Shown one piece after another: positions 41,733 to 50,254 of a DNA stretch of 64,000 nucleotides; the first letter of the stretch is position 1; every line of letters begins with the position of its first letter. Both the position numbers and the translations under genes were made by a program. The notes under the pieces were generated by a model, which was not told where the DNA came from, made no database searches, and was given only the letters and a program-made list of their open reading frames with translations. Source of the DNA: Streptomyces longhuiensis (GTDB lineage: Bacteria > Actinomycetota > Actinomycetes > Streptomycetales > Streptomycetaceae); NCBI RefSeq assembly GCF_020616555.1, contig NZ_CP085173.1, positions 9,254,001-9,318,000 of the forward strand, written 5' to 3'.

Positions 41733-42518
41733 GTGACGCTGAGCGCAAGATCTCTTCTCCCGGTCAACATCACGCTTGGCGTGTTGCTGGCCGTGCTTCT
41801 CGCGGTGGCGGCGGGGGTCGCCTACTGGTTTCGGCTGTCTCCCGACGCGTCGGCCGGCCGGCCGAAGGAAATCCTGGTCGCGGGAGTGCGTGCGGCGGCC
41901 CAGCTCGCCGCGGTGTCCGTGGTCATCACCTGGGCAGTGACCACGGTGGCGGGCCTGGCGGCTTTTCTGCTCGTGATGTTCGGCGTCGCGGTGCGTACGG
42001 CGGGTAGACGGCTGACCAGTAACCGCACCTGGTGGCTGACCGCCGCACCCATTGCCGCCGGCGTCGTCCCCACGGTGGCCGCGTTGCTGCTCACGGGACT
42101 GGTCCCGCTCAAGGGTCTCGCGCTCGTTCCGATCACAGGCATCCTCATCGGCGGCGCCCTGACGGTGACGGTCCTCGCCGGGCGCCGCGCCCTGGACGAG
42201 TTGGAACAGCGCCGCGGGGAGGTCGAGGCCGCGATGGCACTGGGCTTCCTCGACCGGGACGCCCGCATGGAGATCGCCCGGCCCGCCGCATCGGACGCCC
42301 TGCTCCCGGGCTTGGACCAGACGCGTACGGTCGGCCTGGTCACCCTCCCCGGAGCGTTCGTGGGCATGCTGTTGGGCGGTGCGAGCCCGGTGATGGCCGG
42401 GGCGGTGCAGCTCTTTGTGCTGATCGCCCTCATGGCCGTGCAGGCCATCGCTGTCGCCGTGACCGTCGAACTCATCGCTCGGCGGCGCCTGTTCCGCCCT
42501 GACGCGCACAGGCACTGA
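41733..42518 (+). CDS. fetB: UPF0014-family ABC permease (FetB/YbbM-like)
   Basis: 261 aa from a GTG preceded by GAGG; this matches the family length (about 260). Six to seven membrane segments are predicted. The family region is clear: ALVPITGILIGGALTVTVL, then MALGFLDRDARMEIARPAA, and QTRTVGLVTLPGAFVGMLLG, which parallel the E. coli FetB sequence. E. coli FetAB exports iron; no FetA-type ATPase gene is adjacent here, so the permease would need an ATPase from elsewhere. The upstream palindrome suggests control by the BlaI-type repressor. Confidence 0.85.
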   Translation: MTLSARSLLPVNITLGVLLAVLLAVAAGVAYWFRLSPDASAGRPKEILVAGVRAAAQLAAVSVVITWAVTTVAGLAAFLLVMFGVAVRTAGRRLTSNRTWWLTAAPIAAGVVPTVAALLLTGLVPLKGLALVPITGILIGGALTVTVLAGRRALDELEQRRGEVEAAMALGFLDRDARMEIARPAASDALLPGLDQTRTVGLVTLPGAFVGMLLGGASPVMAGAVQLFVLIALMAVQAIAVAVTVELIARRRLFRPDAHRH

Positions 42519-42572
42519 CGCCCACTGGTCCGATGTCCGGAGCCCTCCGTCGTCAGTACCGGAGCGCACTCA

Positions 42573-43502
42573 TCAACGCAGGTGGGCGAGTTCCAGAAAC
42601 TCGTGCAAGTCATGAGCGGCTTCCAGCACGCAGACGCTGCTCACTCCCACCAGCGCTCCGGCCGCGGCGAGGAGGTGGGCCGGTCTGCGTGGGGGAGGCG
42701 CGAGCAGGGCCGCGACCCGGCGGGGGACGACGCCCGGGGCCGGGCGGCGCCCGAGGATCCCCAAGGCCGCTGAAGGTAGGCGCAGCGCACGGGTTCGTTT
42801 GGTGGCCACGGCAGCTCTGGCCACGGTTTCGGCGACGGCGCGCCGGTCGCCGGTGTGGAGTGCGGCGTACTCATCGGCCCACCGTTCGACCGTATAGGCG
42901 ACGGCCGTCGCCAACGGGCGAAGCAGCGGGTTGGCGGCGGCCGAGATCTGGGCGAGCGTGACGAACGCGTAGTGGTGGTGGTTCAGGTGCGCCCGCTCGT
43001 GGGCCAGGATGATGTCGTGGCCGGTGGGGTCGAGAGCGTCGAGCATGCCGTGGGAGATGACGATCCGGCCGGGTAGCCCGGGCATGGTGTAGGCATCGGC
43101 GTGCCGGTCGTCGGTGACGACGACCGATTCCCTCCCGGGCAGACAGGCCGCTTCGAGAGCGGCTGACCACAGCGCCCCGGCGCGGCGCACGGTGAGGCGG
43201 ACGGTGGCCGCCACTGCGAGGGTGAGCAGAACGGCTCCTGCCAGGGCGGCGGGCCAGGCCGCCGGGTCCTCGCGGGCGATCACGGTGGGCGAGTAGCCCT
43301 CAAGTGCGTCGATCAGCGGGAGACGCACCAATCCGGCCACCGCCAGCAGGCCGAGCACCACGGTGCTGGACACGGCCAGGATCAGTGCGGCGGCGGTCAG
43401 CAGCCAAGTCGCCAGCCGCGGTTCGAGGCGCCGGGCCAGCGGGCCCGCGCTCAGGCCGGCCAGCGCGGGCAGCAGCAGCGGCAGGTAGAGGGCCAGGTGC
43501 AT
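42573..43502 (-). CDS. M56-family membrane metalloprotease (BlaR1/MecR1-like, no sensor domain)
   Basis: 309 aa. Four hydrophobic segments surround a cytoplasmic zinc protease domain with H168-E-R-A-H172 and a downstream ERWADEYAAL that supplies the third ligand. A penicillin-binding sensor domain as in BlaR1 is absent; the protein stops shortly after the last hydrophobic stretch. It follows the BlaI-type repressor gene by 15 bp. Such proteases inactivate the cognate BlaI-type repressor upon a signal, so the pair forms an induction switch. Confidence 0.92.
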   Translation of the reverse strand: MHLALYLPLLLPALAGLSAGPLARRLEPRLATWLLTAAALILAVSSTVVLGLLAVAGLVRLPLIDALEGYSPTVIAREDPAAWPAALAGAVLLTLAVAATVRLTVRRAGALWSAALEAACLPGRESVVVTDDRHADAYTMPGLPGRIVISHGMLDALDPTGHDIILAHERAHLNHHHYAFVTLAQISAAANPLLRPLATAVAYTVERWADEYAALHTGDRRAVAETVARAAVATKRTRALRLPSAALGILGRRPAPGVVPRRVAALLAPPPRRPAHLLAAAGALVGVSSVCVLEAAHDLHEFLELAHLR

Positions 43503-43517
43503 CGGTACGTTTCTCCG

Positions 43518-43937
43518 CTACCCGTCGCTGCCCAACAGGCGTCGCAGCAGGTCTTCGTCGTCGTCGGACAGCTCATCCACGAAGTGGGTCAGTACTGAGG
43601 CACGGTCGGTGCCTGCCGCCATCACCTGGTGCATGTGCCTGGCGGTCAGCCCCGACTCGTCGGAGACGGGTTCGTATGCGTAACTGCGGCCGACCGGCGT
43701 GCGTTCGAGTACGCCACGGCTGTGCAGACGGGCGAGCGTGGTGGCCACGGTGGTGTGCGCGGGGGACGCCGTCAGGAGTTCGGCCACGTCCCCGGGCGTC
43801 AGGGCGCGTCCGGCCGAGTGCAGCAAGGTGAGGATCTCGGCCTCCAGCGCGCCGTTGGCCCGCCGCCTGCCTCCTGCCTCGGAAGCATGTCCCTGAGCAC
43901 CCAACGCCGTTGTCCTGCCTTCCTGGTCTACAGTCAC
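43518..43937 (-). CDS. BlaI/MecI/CopY-family repressor
   Basis: 139 aa. The winged helix is ANGALEAEILTLLHSAGRAL, then TTVATTLARLHSRGVLERTP, with the C-terminal dimerisation helices HMHQVMAAGTDRASVLTHFV and SDDDEDLLRRLLG. It starts at a GTG; the only upstream sequence is a 26-bp palindrome ending 3 bp before the start, and no Shine-Dalgarno is visible. A leaderless mRNA with the operator covering the promoter is likely. The protease encoded next is its expected antirepressor. Confidence 0.93.
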   Translation of the reverse strand: MTVDQEGRTTALGAQGHASEAGGRRRANGALEAEILTLLHSAGRALTPGDVAELLTASPAHTTVATTLARLHSRGVLERTPVGRSYAYEPVSDESGLTARHMHQVMAAGTDRASVLTHFVDELSDDDEDLLRRLLGSDG

Positions 43938-43940
43938 CCG

Positions 43941-43966
43941 TATCTTCTATTCGCGAATAGAAGATA
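43941..43966. promoter_or_regulatory. Perfect 26-bp palindrome between blaI-like and PAP2 genes, candidate BlaI site 2
   Basis: TATCTTCTA, an 8-bp centre TTCGCGAA, and TAGAAGATA form a perfect palindrome. It is flanked directly by the divergent repressor gene and the PAP2-UppP operon, and is much more A/T-rich than its surroundings. Position and symmetry make it the likely autoregulatory operator. Confidence 0.8.
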
Positions 43967-44029
43967 ATGTGTTCCCCAGCCCCGCCGCCACGTCCCTGCG
44001 TGCGGTGGACCCTGCCCACAGGATGCCTG

Positions 44030-44728
44030 ATGCCTCCTTCGTCTGCCCACAGCCCTCGGCGCGACAGCATGCCGTGGTGGCCTGCCGTGACCGTCCTGGC
44101 GGTCTGCGGTGTGCTGCTCGGCACCCTGGTCGCCACGGTCGCGACACGGGCGTCGCCCTTCGTCCTGGACACGGCTGTCCATGGGTGGGTGCTGGACCAC
44201 CGTCCGGCCTGGGCGCGGCAATTGGCCACCATCGTGACCGACACCGGCAGCGGAGCGCCGGCCTACGCGCTGGCGGCGCTGGCCGGGTCACTTGCGCAAC
44301 GCACGGCCGCCTATTGGCGAGGCGCACTCGCGGGGGTGCTCGCTCTGGCCTCGGCGCAACTGCCACGTATGGCATTGGCCTCGGCACTGGCACGGCCCAG
44401 ACCGCCGGCCGCGGACTGGGCGGCGACTGCGGGCGGATGGTCCATGCCTTCCGGCCACACCACGACGTCCATGGTCGTCGCCCTCCTCCTCACCCTCGCC
44501 GTACACCGCAGGGTGCATGGCCGAGTGCGGCCGATCCTCCTCGCCGTTCCCGCGATCTGGGCCACCACCGTGGGCCTCACCCGAATCTACCTCGGCATGC
44601 ACTGGCCGACCGATGTCGTGGCCGGATGGCTGCTGGCCGCCTGCTGGGCAGCGTCGGCGACACTCCTCGTTCTTCTGTGGCGGCGCCGGGCCGACCACGC
44701 ACTCTCGATGGAAAGGCAGTACACGTGA
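44030..44728 (+). CDS. PAP2-superfamily phosphatase (undecaprenyl-diphosphatase-type)
   Basis: 232 aa with six membrane segments. The phosphatase motifs are in order: LASALARPRPPAADW (motif 1 variant), MPSGHTTTSM (motif 2, His), and TRIYLGMHWPTDVVAG (motif 3, Arg and His). The ATG at 44030 has AGGA six bases upstream; an in-frame ATG at 43967 immediately after the palindrome is an alternative, leaderless start. Members recycle undecaprenyl pyrophosphate or dephosphorylate lipid phosphates on the outer membrane face. The downstream gene is uppP, overlapping by GTGA. Confidence 0.9.
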   Translation: MPPSSAHSPRRDSMPWWPAVTVLAVCGVLLGTLVATVATRASPFVLDTAVHGWVLDHRPAWARQLATIVTDTGSGAPAYALAALAGSLAQRTAAYWRGALAGVLALASAQLPRMALASALARPRPPAADWAATAGGWSMPSGHTTTSMVVALLLTLAVHRRVHGRVRPILLAVPAIWATTVGLTRIYLGMHWPTDVVAGWLLAACWAASATLLVLLWRRRADHALSMERQYT

Positions 44729-45561
44729 GCGCCATCAGCATCGGACAGGCCGTGATCCTCGGCGTCGTGGAGGGAGTGACGGAGTTCCTGCCCGTCTCCT
44801 CCACCGGCCACCTGAAGATCACGGAAGGGCTGATGAACATCCCGGTGGACGACAAGTCCGTCGTCGCGTTCACCGCGGTGATCCAGGTCGGCGCCATCGC
44901 CGCGGTACTGCTCTACTTCTTCAAGGACATCGTCCGGATCCTGGGCGCATGGGGACGCGGCCTGCGCCACCGCGACCAGCGCCACCACCACGACTACAAA
45001 TTCGCCTGGTGGGTCATCTACGCCACCATTCCCGTCGTCATCGTCGGACTGGCCGCCAAGCCGCTGATCGAGGGCCCGCTCGCCTCGCTGTGGGTCGTGG
45101 CCGCATCGCTGATCGTCGGCAGTGGACTGATGTGGGCCGCCGACCAGATGGGCCGGCACAAGCGTGGCGAGGACGACACCAGCCTCAAGGACGCCATGCT
45201 CGTCGGCTCCTCCCAGATCCTCGCCCTGCTCTTCCCCGGTTTCTCGCGGTCCGGCGCCACCATGTCCACCGGGCTCATCCTCGACCTGGACCGCGTCGCC
45301 GCCACACGCCTCTCCTTCTTCCTCGGCATCCCGGCACTCACCGGCGCCGGCCTGTACGAACTCAAGGACGCCGTCGGGGCGGGTGCGGACACCGCGCCCC
45401 TCATCGTGGGGACCGTGGTCTCCTTCATCGTCGCGTACGCATCCATCGCCTGGCTGCTCAAGTACGTCGCCCGGCACAGCTTCAACGCGTTCGTCATCTA
45501 CCGGCTCATCGTCGGAGCGCTCCTGTTCGCTCTCCTGGGCGCCGGAGTCATCAACGCCTGA
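44725..45561 (+). CDS. uppP: Undecaprenyl-diphosphatase UppP (BacA)
   Basis: 278 aa, normal length. The two inverted-repeat signatures are present: EGVTEFLPVSSTGHL near residue 16 and FPGFSRSGATMSTGL in the second half. About eight hydrophobic segments are seen. UppP removes a phosphate from undecaprenyl pyrophosphate to regenerate the lipid carrier for peptidoglycan and teichoic acid synthesis; extra copies give bacitracin tolerance. It is translationally coupled to the PAP2 gene, so two unrelated phosphatases for the same carrier are produced together, probably under the BlaI-type repressor. Confidence 0.97.
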   Translation: MSAISIGQAVILGVVEGVTEFLPVSSTGHLKITEGLMNIPVDDKSVVAFTAVIQVGAIAAVLLYFFKDIVRILGAWGRGLRHRDQRHHHDYKFAWWVIYATIPVVIVGLAAKPLIEGPLASLWVVAASLIVGSGLMWAADQMGRHKRGEDDTSLKDAMLVGSSQILALLFPGFSRSGATMSTGLILDLDRVAATRLSFFLGIPALTGAGLYELKDAVGAGADTAPLIVGTVVSFIVAYASIAWLLKYVARHSFNAFVIYRLIVGALLFALLGAGVINA

Positions 45562-45881
45562 GCGGGCCACTGGGGGCGGCGGCGCCGCCATCCTGTGACG
45601 GGCAGGCGGCGCGGGACGGCGCCTCCGCGACAGCCGTCGAGGAGGAACGTGTGAGCCGCAGGGCGGCATGGCGCCGTCTCCGTGCCGACGGATACCTGAA
45701 CGCATCCTGACTGCCGTGCGGCACAGCACCCGCCACTCCCTGCGGGGGAGCACCATGGGCGGCATGAACACCTGCGTTCCCCGGCACATACCGGCCTTCC
45801 TTCCCGCCCCCGCTCCTGCGACGGAAGAAGGCCGTCCTGAACACCCGAAGCGCTGTCCCGGCTGACAAGGCGACCGGCTGG
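45562..45881. other. Intergenic region after uppP
   Basis: 320 bp without a supported gene. A weak GC-rich hairpin (GGCGGCGGCGCCGCC, about 45576-45590) just after the uppP stop may terminate. Short frames, for example one at 45668-45865, have no recognisable product. The promoter for the following transporter should be in the right half. Confidence 0.55.
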
Positions 45882-46916
45882 TTGCGACGCCGGCTCGGCC
45901 GCGGAGTCGTCCTGTCCTACACGGCCGCCCTGCTCCTGCCGGGCCCAGGACTGTGGCTGCGCCGAGCCCACCCGCTGTCCCTCGGCACGAGCGGTCACCT
46001 GACCCTGACCACCGCACCGCTCCTGCTCTCCCTGGTGCTCTTCTCGGCCGGACTCCAAGTGCCGTTACGTGCGTTGGGGACCCTTCTGCGCTGTCCGGTC
46101 CCCCTGCTGGCAGGGCTCGTACTGCACCTCGCGATTCCGCTGCTCGCCATCCCGGCCGTCGCGTTCCTGCTGCGCCGGACGCCCGACACCGACGGCGGCA
46201 GCGGCCTGGTCACCGCGATGATCCTGATCGTTGCCATGCCCGTCGCCGCCGGAGCCACGGTGTGGACCGGCAAGGGAGGCGGTGACCAGCCGACGATGGT
46301 CGGGCTCGTCCTCGCGTCCACCCTCCTCAGCCCGCTCACCATTCCTCTGGTCACCGGCGCTCTGGTGCCGCTGCTCGGAGGCGGCTACGCCGACGCACTC
46401 ACCCGGGCCCTGCACGCCGACGGCGGCGGATTCGCCCTGGTCGGTGTGGTCCTGCCGTGCACGGCAGGCATTGTGTGCCGCCTGGCACTGCCGGAGCCGT
46501 GGCTGCGCCGGGTGCTCGGCGTCGGCGTACCTGTTGCCCTGGTCGGTTCGTTCCTCCTCACCTACGTCAATGCGTGCGGCGCCCTCGGCTCGTTCCTGGC
46601 TCACCCGCGTCCGCTGCTGCTCGCCGCCGCGCTGGCCGTGGCGGCGAGCGTCTGCCTGCTGTCGTTCACGGTCGGCCGCGGAGCCGCGCGTCTGCTGGGA
46701 CTGGACGCTCCGGCGGCGTCGTCCCTCACGCTCGCCTGCGGCATGAACAACAGCAGCGCGAGCGCGGTCCTGATCACCACCACGCTTCCCGACAAACCAC
46801 ACCTGCTCCTGCCGGTTCTGGCCTACGGCCTGCTGCAGAAGACGGCCGCCGGCCGGGTGGTACGCGGACCGCGGCTACGTGCCCCCGGTTCGCACCCGAC
46901 GGCTCACGCCTCCTGA
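45882..46916 (+). CDS. Bile acid:sodium symporter (BASS) family transporter
   Basis: 344 aa with nine to ten hydrophobic segments. The family features are LVLFSAGLQVPLRALGTLLR in the second helix region, AGATVWTGKGGGDQPTMVGL near the middle, and SLTLACGMNNSSASAVLITTTL in the sodium-binding part. The start is uncertain: a TTG at 45882 is used because no ATG or GTG fits in frame upstream. The C-terminal 25 residues are basic and disordered. Substrate is unknown. Confidence 0.78.
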   Translation: MRRRLGRGVVLSYTAALLLPGPGLWLRRAHPLSLGTSGHLTLTTAPLLLSLVLFSAGLQVPLRALGTLLRCPVPLLAGLVLHLAIPLLAIPAVAFLLRRTPDTDGGSGLVTAMILIVAMPVAAGATVWTGKGGGDQPTMVGLVLASTLLSPLTIPLVTGALVPLLGGGYADALTRALHADGGGFALVGVVLPCTAGIVCRLALPEPWLRRVLGVGVPVALVGSFLLTYVNACGALGSFLAHPRPLLLAAALAVAASVCLLSFTVGRGAARLLGLDAPAASSLTLACGMNNSSASAVLITTTLPDKPHLLLPVLAYGLLQKTAAGRVVRGPRLRAPGSHPTAHAS

Positions 46917-46983
46917 CCAGCGGTCGGCCGGGACGTCCATCGCAGAGTCGCCCGGAGCGCACATCGCCGGGGCGTAGTACCCG

Positions 46984-47025
46984 GGTACCACCCGACCGGC
47001 CCCCTTCGGTCCCCGGTACCACCGG
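46984..47025. promoter_or_regulatory. Direct repeats upstream of the ABC-2/two-component operon
   Basis: GGTACCACC occurs at 46984-46992 and again at 47015-47023, 31 bp (three helical turns) apart. A possible -10 (TTAGCGT) follows near 47043. The layout is typical of a response-regulator site; the regulator encoded at 50251-50919 is the natural candidate. Confidence 0.45.
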
Positions 47026-47104
47026 TTGAGGCCTTCGCGGTCTTAGCGTTGCGGAGGAGGCGTCAGGCGTGTCGAACAGCGCAGTCCAAAAGAGAGAGAA
47101 GGCA

Positions 47105-48043
47105 ATGATCGACGCACAGCAGCTCACCAAGCGGTACGGGGAGAAGACAGCCGTCGACGATCTCGACTTCACCGTGAAGCCGGGCACGGTCACCGGTTTC
47201 CTGGGACCCAACGGGGCGGGCAAGTCCACGACCATGCGCATGATCGTCGGGCTCGACGCGCCGACGAGCGGCTCCGTGACGGTGAACGGCCACCGCTACG
47301 CCCGCCACCGGGCACCCCTGCAGGAGGTCGGAGCGCTCCTGGAGGCCAAGTCGATCCACCCGGGCCGCTCGGCCGGCAACCACCTCCGGGCACTCGCGCT
47401 CACCCACGGCATTCCGCGCCGCCGCGTCGACGAGGTCATCGAACTCGCCGGTCTCGGCAGCGTCGCGAAGAAGCGGGCCGGTGCCTTCTCCCTCGGCATG
47501 GGGCAGCGGCTCGGCATCGCCGCCGCGCTGCTGGGCGATCCGCAGACGGTGATGCTGGACGAGCCCGTCAACGGTCTGGACCCCGAGGGCGTGCTCTGGA
47601 TCCGCAATCTGCTGACCTCGCTCGCGGCCGAGGGGCGGACCGTGTTCGTGTCCTCACATCTGATGAGCGAGGTGGCGCTGGTGGCGGACCACCTGATCAT
47701 CGTGGGCCGGGGACGGTTGCTGGCCGACACGACCGTACGGGACCTTGTCCGCGAGGCGGGCGGTGACACCGTCAAGGTCGCGACGCAGGACCCGACCGGG
47801 TTGCGGGACGTGCTGTCCGGGCCTGGCGTGGAGGTCATCGGTCGCGTCGGCTCCGAGGAACTGCAGGTGACCGGGATGACCGCCCGTGAGATCGGGCTGA
47901 AGGCGGCCGAGCACGGAATCCCCCTGTTCGAACTGACCGCGAAAGCGGTGTCGCTGGAGGAAGCCTTCATGGATCTGACCAGGGACGCCGTGGAGTACCA
48001 CGGCTCCACGACCGGCGCCGACACCACCGGGAGCGCGGCATGA
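47105..48043 (+). CDS. ABC-2 type exporter, ATP-binding protein
   Basis: 312 aa from the ATG with GAGAAGG upstream. Walker A is GPNGAGKST, the signature region FSLGMGQRLGIAAALL, Walker B VMLDEPVNGLDPEG, and the switch His VSSHLMSE. The C-terminal 90 residues are the extra domain of the drug/bacitracin/lantibiotic exporter group (BcrA-like). The permease gene overlaps by ATGA and a two-component system follows. Confidence 0.94.
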   Translation: MIDAQQLTKRYGEKTAVDDLDFTVKPGTVTGFLGPNGAGKSTTMRMIVGLDAPTSGSVTVNGHRYARHRAPLQEVGALLEAKSIHPGRSAGNHLRALALTHGIPRRRVDEVIELAGLGSVAKKRAGAFSLGMGQRLGIAAALLGDPQTVMLDEPVNGLDPEGVLWIRNLLTSLAAEGRTVFVSSHLMSEVALVADHLIIVGRGRLLADTTVRDLVREAGGDTVKVATQDPTGLRDVLSGPGVEVIGRVGSEELQVTGMTAREIGLKAAEHGIPLFELTAKAVSLEEAFMDLTRDAVEYHGSTTGADTTGSAA

Positions 48044-48900
48044 GCACTCTGACGGCAACTCCCGACACCCCCGATACCCCCGAGTCCGCGCAGGCCGCTC
48101 CGGCCGGGCCCGACTACCGCGTGACCGGACGGCGCGTGCTGTTCTCGGAGTGGGTCAAACTCTGGTCCGTGCGCTCGACCTGGATCACCCTCGGCCTGGG
48201 CCTGCTGTTCCTCGTCGCCTTCGGCGTCATCGCCGCGAGCCACTACAAGTCCGGGCTCGACTCCGGCCGTCCCATGGAGCGCGACTTCGCCTCCGCGACG
48301 GCCGTGAGCCTGTCCCTCTTCGGCACGAACTTCGCCCAGCTGGCCCTCGGCGTACTCGGTGTGCTGATCACGGCGGGCGAGTACTCCACCGGCATGATCC
48401 GCTCGACTCTCGTCGCGGTGCCGCACCGGCTCCCCGTGCTGTGGTCCAAGGCGGCGGTGTACGGGCTGGTCGCGCTGGTGGTCGCCACCGTCGGCGCGTT
48501 CGGCGCCTTCCTCGCCGGAAGCCGGATCGTGTCCAGCACGCCCGCTGCCATGGGCCTCGGCCATGCAGGCGTCGTACGCAGCCTGCTGGGTGCCGGGCTC
48601 TACCTCGGGCTGGTCGGTGTGATCGGCACGGCTCTGGGCGCGCTGCTGCGGTCCGTGGCCGGTGGCATCTCGGTCCTGGTCGCCACCCTCATGCTCGTCC
48701 CCGGACTGATCTCCTTGTTGCCCAGCTCGTGGCAGGGCGACATCGATCCCTACCTCCCGAGCCACGCCGGAGCGTCGATGTTCGCCGTGGCCCACGACTC
48801 CACCACCCTGTCGCCGGCCGCCGGGTTCCTCGTCCTCCTCGGCTGGACGGCACTGGCGCTGGCCGGAGCGGCGTACCGGCTGATGCGCAGCGACGCCTGA
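48040..48900 (+). CDS. ABC-2 type exporter permease
   Basis: 286 aa. A hydrophilic 25-residue start is followed by six membrane segments typical of BcrB/ABC-2 permeases (EWVKLWSVRSTWITLGLGLL, then ITAGEYSTGMIRSTLVAVPH). The segment GEYxxGxIRxTL is a common mark of this group. With the ATPase it probably exports a peptide antibiotic or lipid-like toxin. Confidence 0.9.
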   Translation: MSTLTATPDTPDTPESAQAAPAGPDYRVTGRRVLFSEWVKLWSVRSTWITLGLGLLFLVAFGVIAASHYKSGLDSGRPMERDFASATAVSLSLFGTNFAQLALGVLGVLITAGEYSTGMIRSTLVAVPHRLPVLWSKAAVYGLVALVVATVGAFGAFLAGSRIVSSTPAAMGLGHAGVVRSLLGAGLYLGLVGVIGTALGALLRSVAGGISVLVATLMLVPGLISLLPSSWQGDIDPYLPSHAGASMFAVAHDSTTLSPAAGFLVLLGWTALALAGAAYRLMRSDA

Positions 48901-48961
48901 GACTTTGCCCTCGCATCATGGGACGGAGCCGCATCATGGACCAGACCCCCATCACGGGCTG

Positions 48962-50254
48962 GTGAACTCCGTGACCACCGAAGACCTCAGCGGAATGGGG
49001 CCGTTGGTCGCTCGGCTCGGCCGGGGCGGCGAGCGGCTCCGCCGCGCCGACGGGGCCCGTCCATGGGTGCTGGACACCGCGGTCGTCGCCCTGGTCTTCC
49101 TGGTGTTCTGCCTGCCGGACCTGCTGCACGGGGGCGCCGGGGGCGGCGATGGTCCACCCCGGTTCCGCCTGGCGTTCATCCAGCTCCCCACGGTCGGCAT
49201 GCTGGCCCTGCAGGCGGGGCTCGTGCTGCCGCTGCTGTGGCGGCGACGATCACCCGCAGTGGCTTTCGGCGCGGTCACGGCCGTGTTCGTCCTGCAGTGG
49301 TCTCTCGGTGCCGCGCTCCGTGCTGATGTCGCCCTCTTCGTCGCCCTGTACAGCCTGGCCCTGCACGGGCGGCTGCGACAGCTGCCGTGGGCATGCGCGG
49401 TCATGGCGGGTGCGGTGGGCCTCGTCGCGATGCGGGTCTCGCCGGTGGTGTCGGTCTGGGACGCGCTCTTCTTTCTCCTCAGCACGGCGACCGCGGCCCT
49501 CGCGCTCGGCCTGATGATCCGGATCCGGCGGGCCCAGCTGGCCGGACTGCGGGACCGTGCCGCCCGGCTGGAGATAGAACGCGACCAGCGCGACAGGCTG
49601 GCCGTCGCGGCCGAACGGACGCGGGTGGCCCGCGAGATGCACGACATCGTCGGACACAACCTGTCCGTCATCGTCACGCTCGCGGACGCGGGTGCTTATG
49701 CCACGGCTGTCGCCCCGGAACGGGGCAGGGAGGCCCTGCACCTCATCGGCGACACCGGCCGCGAGGCCCTCGGCGAACTGCGGCGCCTACTCGGCGTGCT
49801 GCGCGAGGCGGACGGCCCGCGCACCGAGCCCGAACTGAGCCCGCAGCCCGGGCTCGCGGACATCGACGCGCTGTGCGAGGGGGTCCGCGCCGCCGGCCTG
49901 GACGTGATCTACCGTACCGGCGGTGACATCGAGGCCCTCGACAGCGGCGTGCAGCTGACCGTCTACCGCATCGTGCAGGAGGCCCTGACGAATACGCTGA
50001 AGCACGCAGGCGCCGACGCCCGTGCGAACCTGGCGATCGTCGTCGAGGACACGCGGCTGACCATCACCGTCCAGGACTCCGGCCCGCCCGCTGCGGCAGG
50101 CCTGCGGGGACCGGCGAACGAGGAAGGGCACGGCCTGGTGGGCATGCGAGAACGAGCGGCTCTCTACAGCGGACACGTCAGCGCCGGTCCCACCGGCGCC
50201 GGATGGACGGTGCGGGCCGCACTCGACCTCGCTCCCCAGGGCGGTGCCGGATGA
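48962..50254 (+). CDS. Sensor histidine kinase, NarL/DesK-type (HisKA_3)
   Basis: 430 aa. Four to five membrane segments (residues 35-180) without a large sensor loop are followed by a coiled linker and the phospho-acceptor region ERTRVAREMHDIVGHNLSVI, then the ATPase part (QEALTNTLKHAGADARANLA, GHGLVGMRERAALYSG). The start is uncertain: GTG 48962 is used, and GTG 48971 or ATG 48995 are alternatives. The open frame upstream encodes histidine repeats and is unlikely to be translated. The intramembrane sensor suggests detection of envelope stress or the exported drug. Confidence 0.9.
   Translation: MNSVTTEDLSGMGPLVARLGRGGERLRRADGARPWVLDTAVVALVFLVFCLPDLLHGGAGGGDGPPRFRLAFIQLPTVGMLALQAGLVLPLLWRRRSPAVAFGAVTAVFVLQWSLGAALRADVALFVALYSLALHGRLRQLPWACAVMAGAVGLVAMRVSPVVSVWDALFFLLSTATAALALGLMIRIRRAQLAGLRDRAARLEIERDQRDRLAVAAERTRVAREMHDIVGHNLSVIVTLADAGAYATAVAPERGREALHLIGDTGREALGELRRLLGVLREADGPRTEPELSPQPGLADIDALCEGVRAAGLDVIYRTGGDIEALDSGVQLTVYRIVQEALTNTLKHAGADARANLAIVVEDTRLTITVQDSGPPAAAGLRGPANEEGHGLVGMRERAALYSGHVSAGPTGAGWTVRAALDLAPQGGAG

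Noticed and set aside
44292..45710. A 472-codon plus-strand frame overlapping PAP2 and uppP
   Set aside because: It is out of frame with both well-supported genes and its translation is Arg/Pro-rich noise.
45668..45865. 65-codon plus-strand frame between uppP and the BASS transporter
   Set aside because: No ribosome-binding site and Pro/Arg-rich composition. No family recognised.
48905..48961. N-terminal extension of the NarL-type histidine kinase with HHG repeats
   Set aside because: It would need a TTG start without a clear ribosome-binding site, and the His-rich text comes from a short DNA repeat rather than a protein domain.
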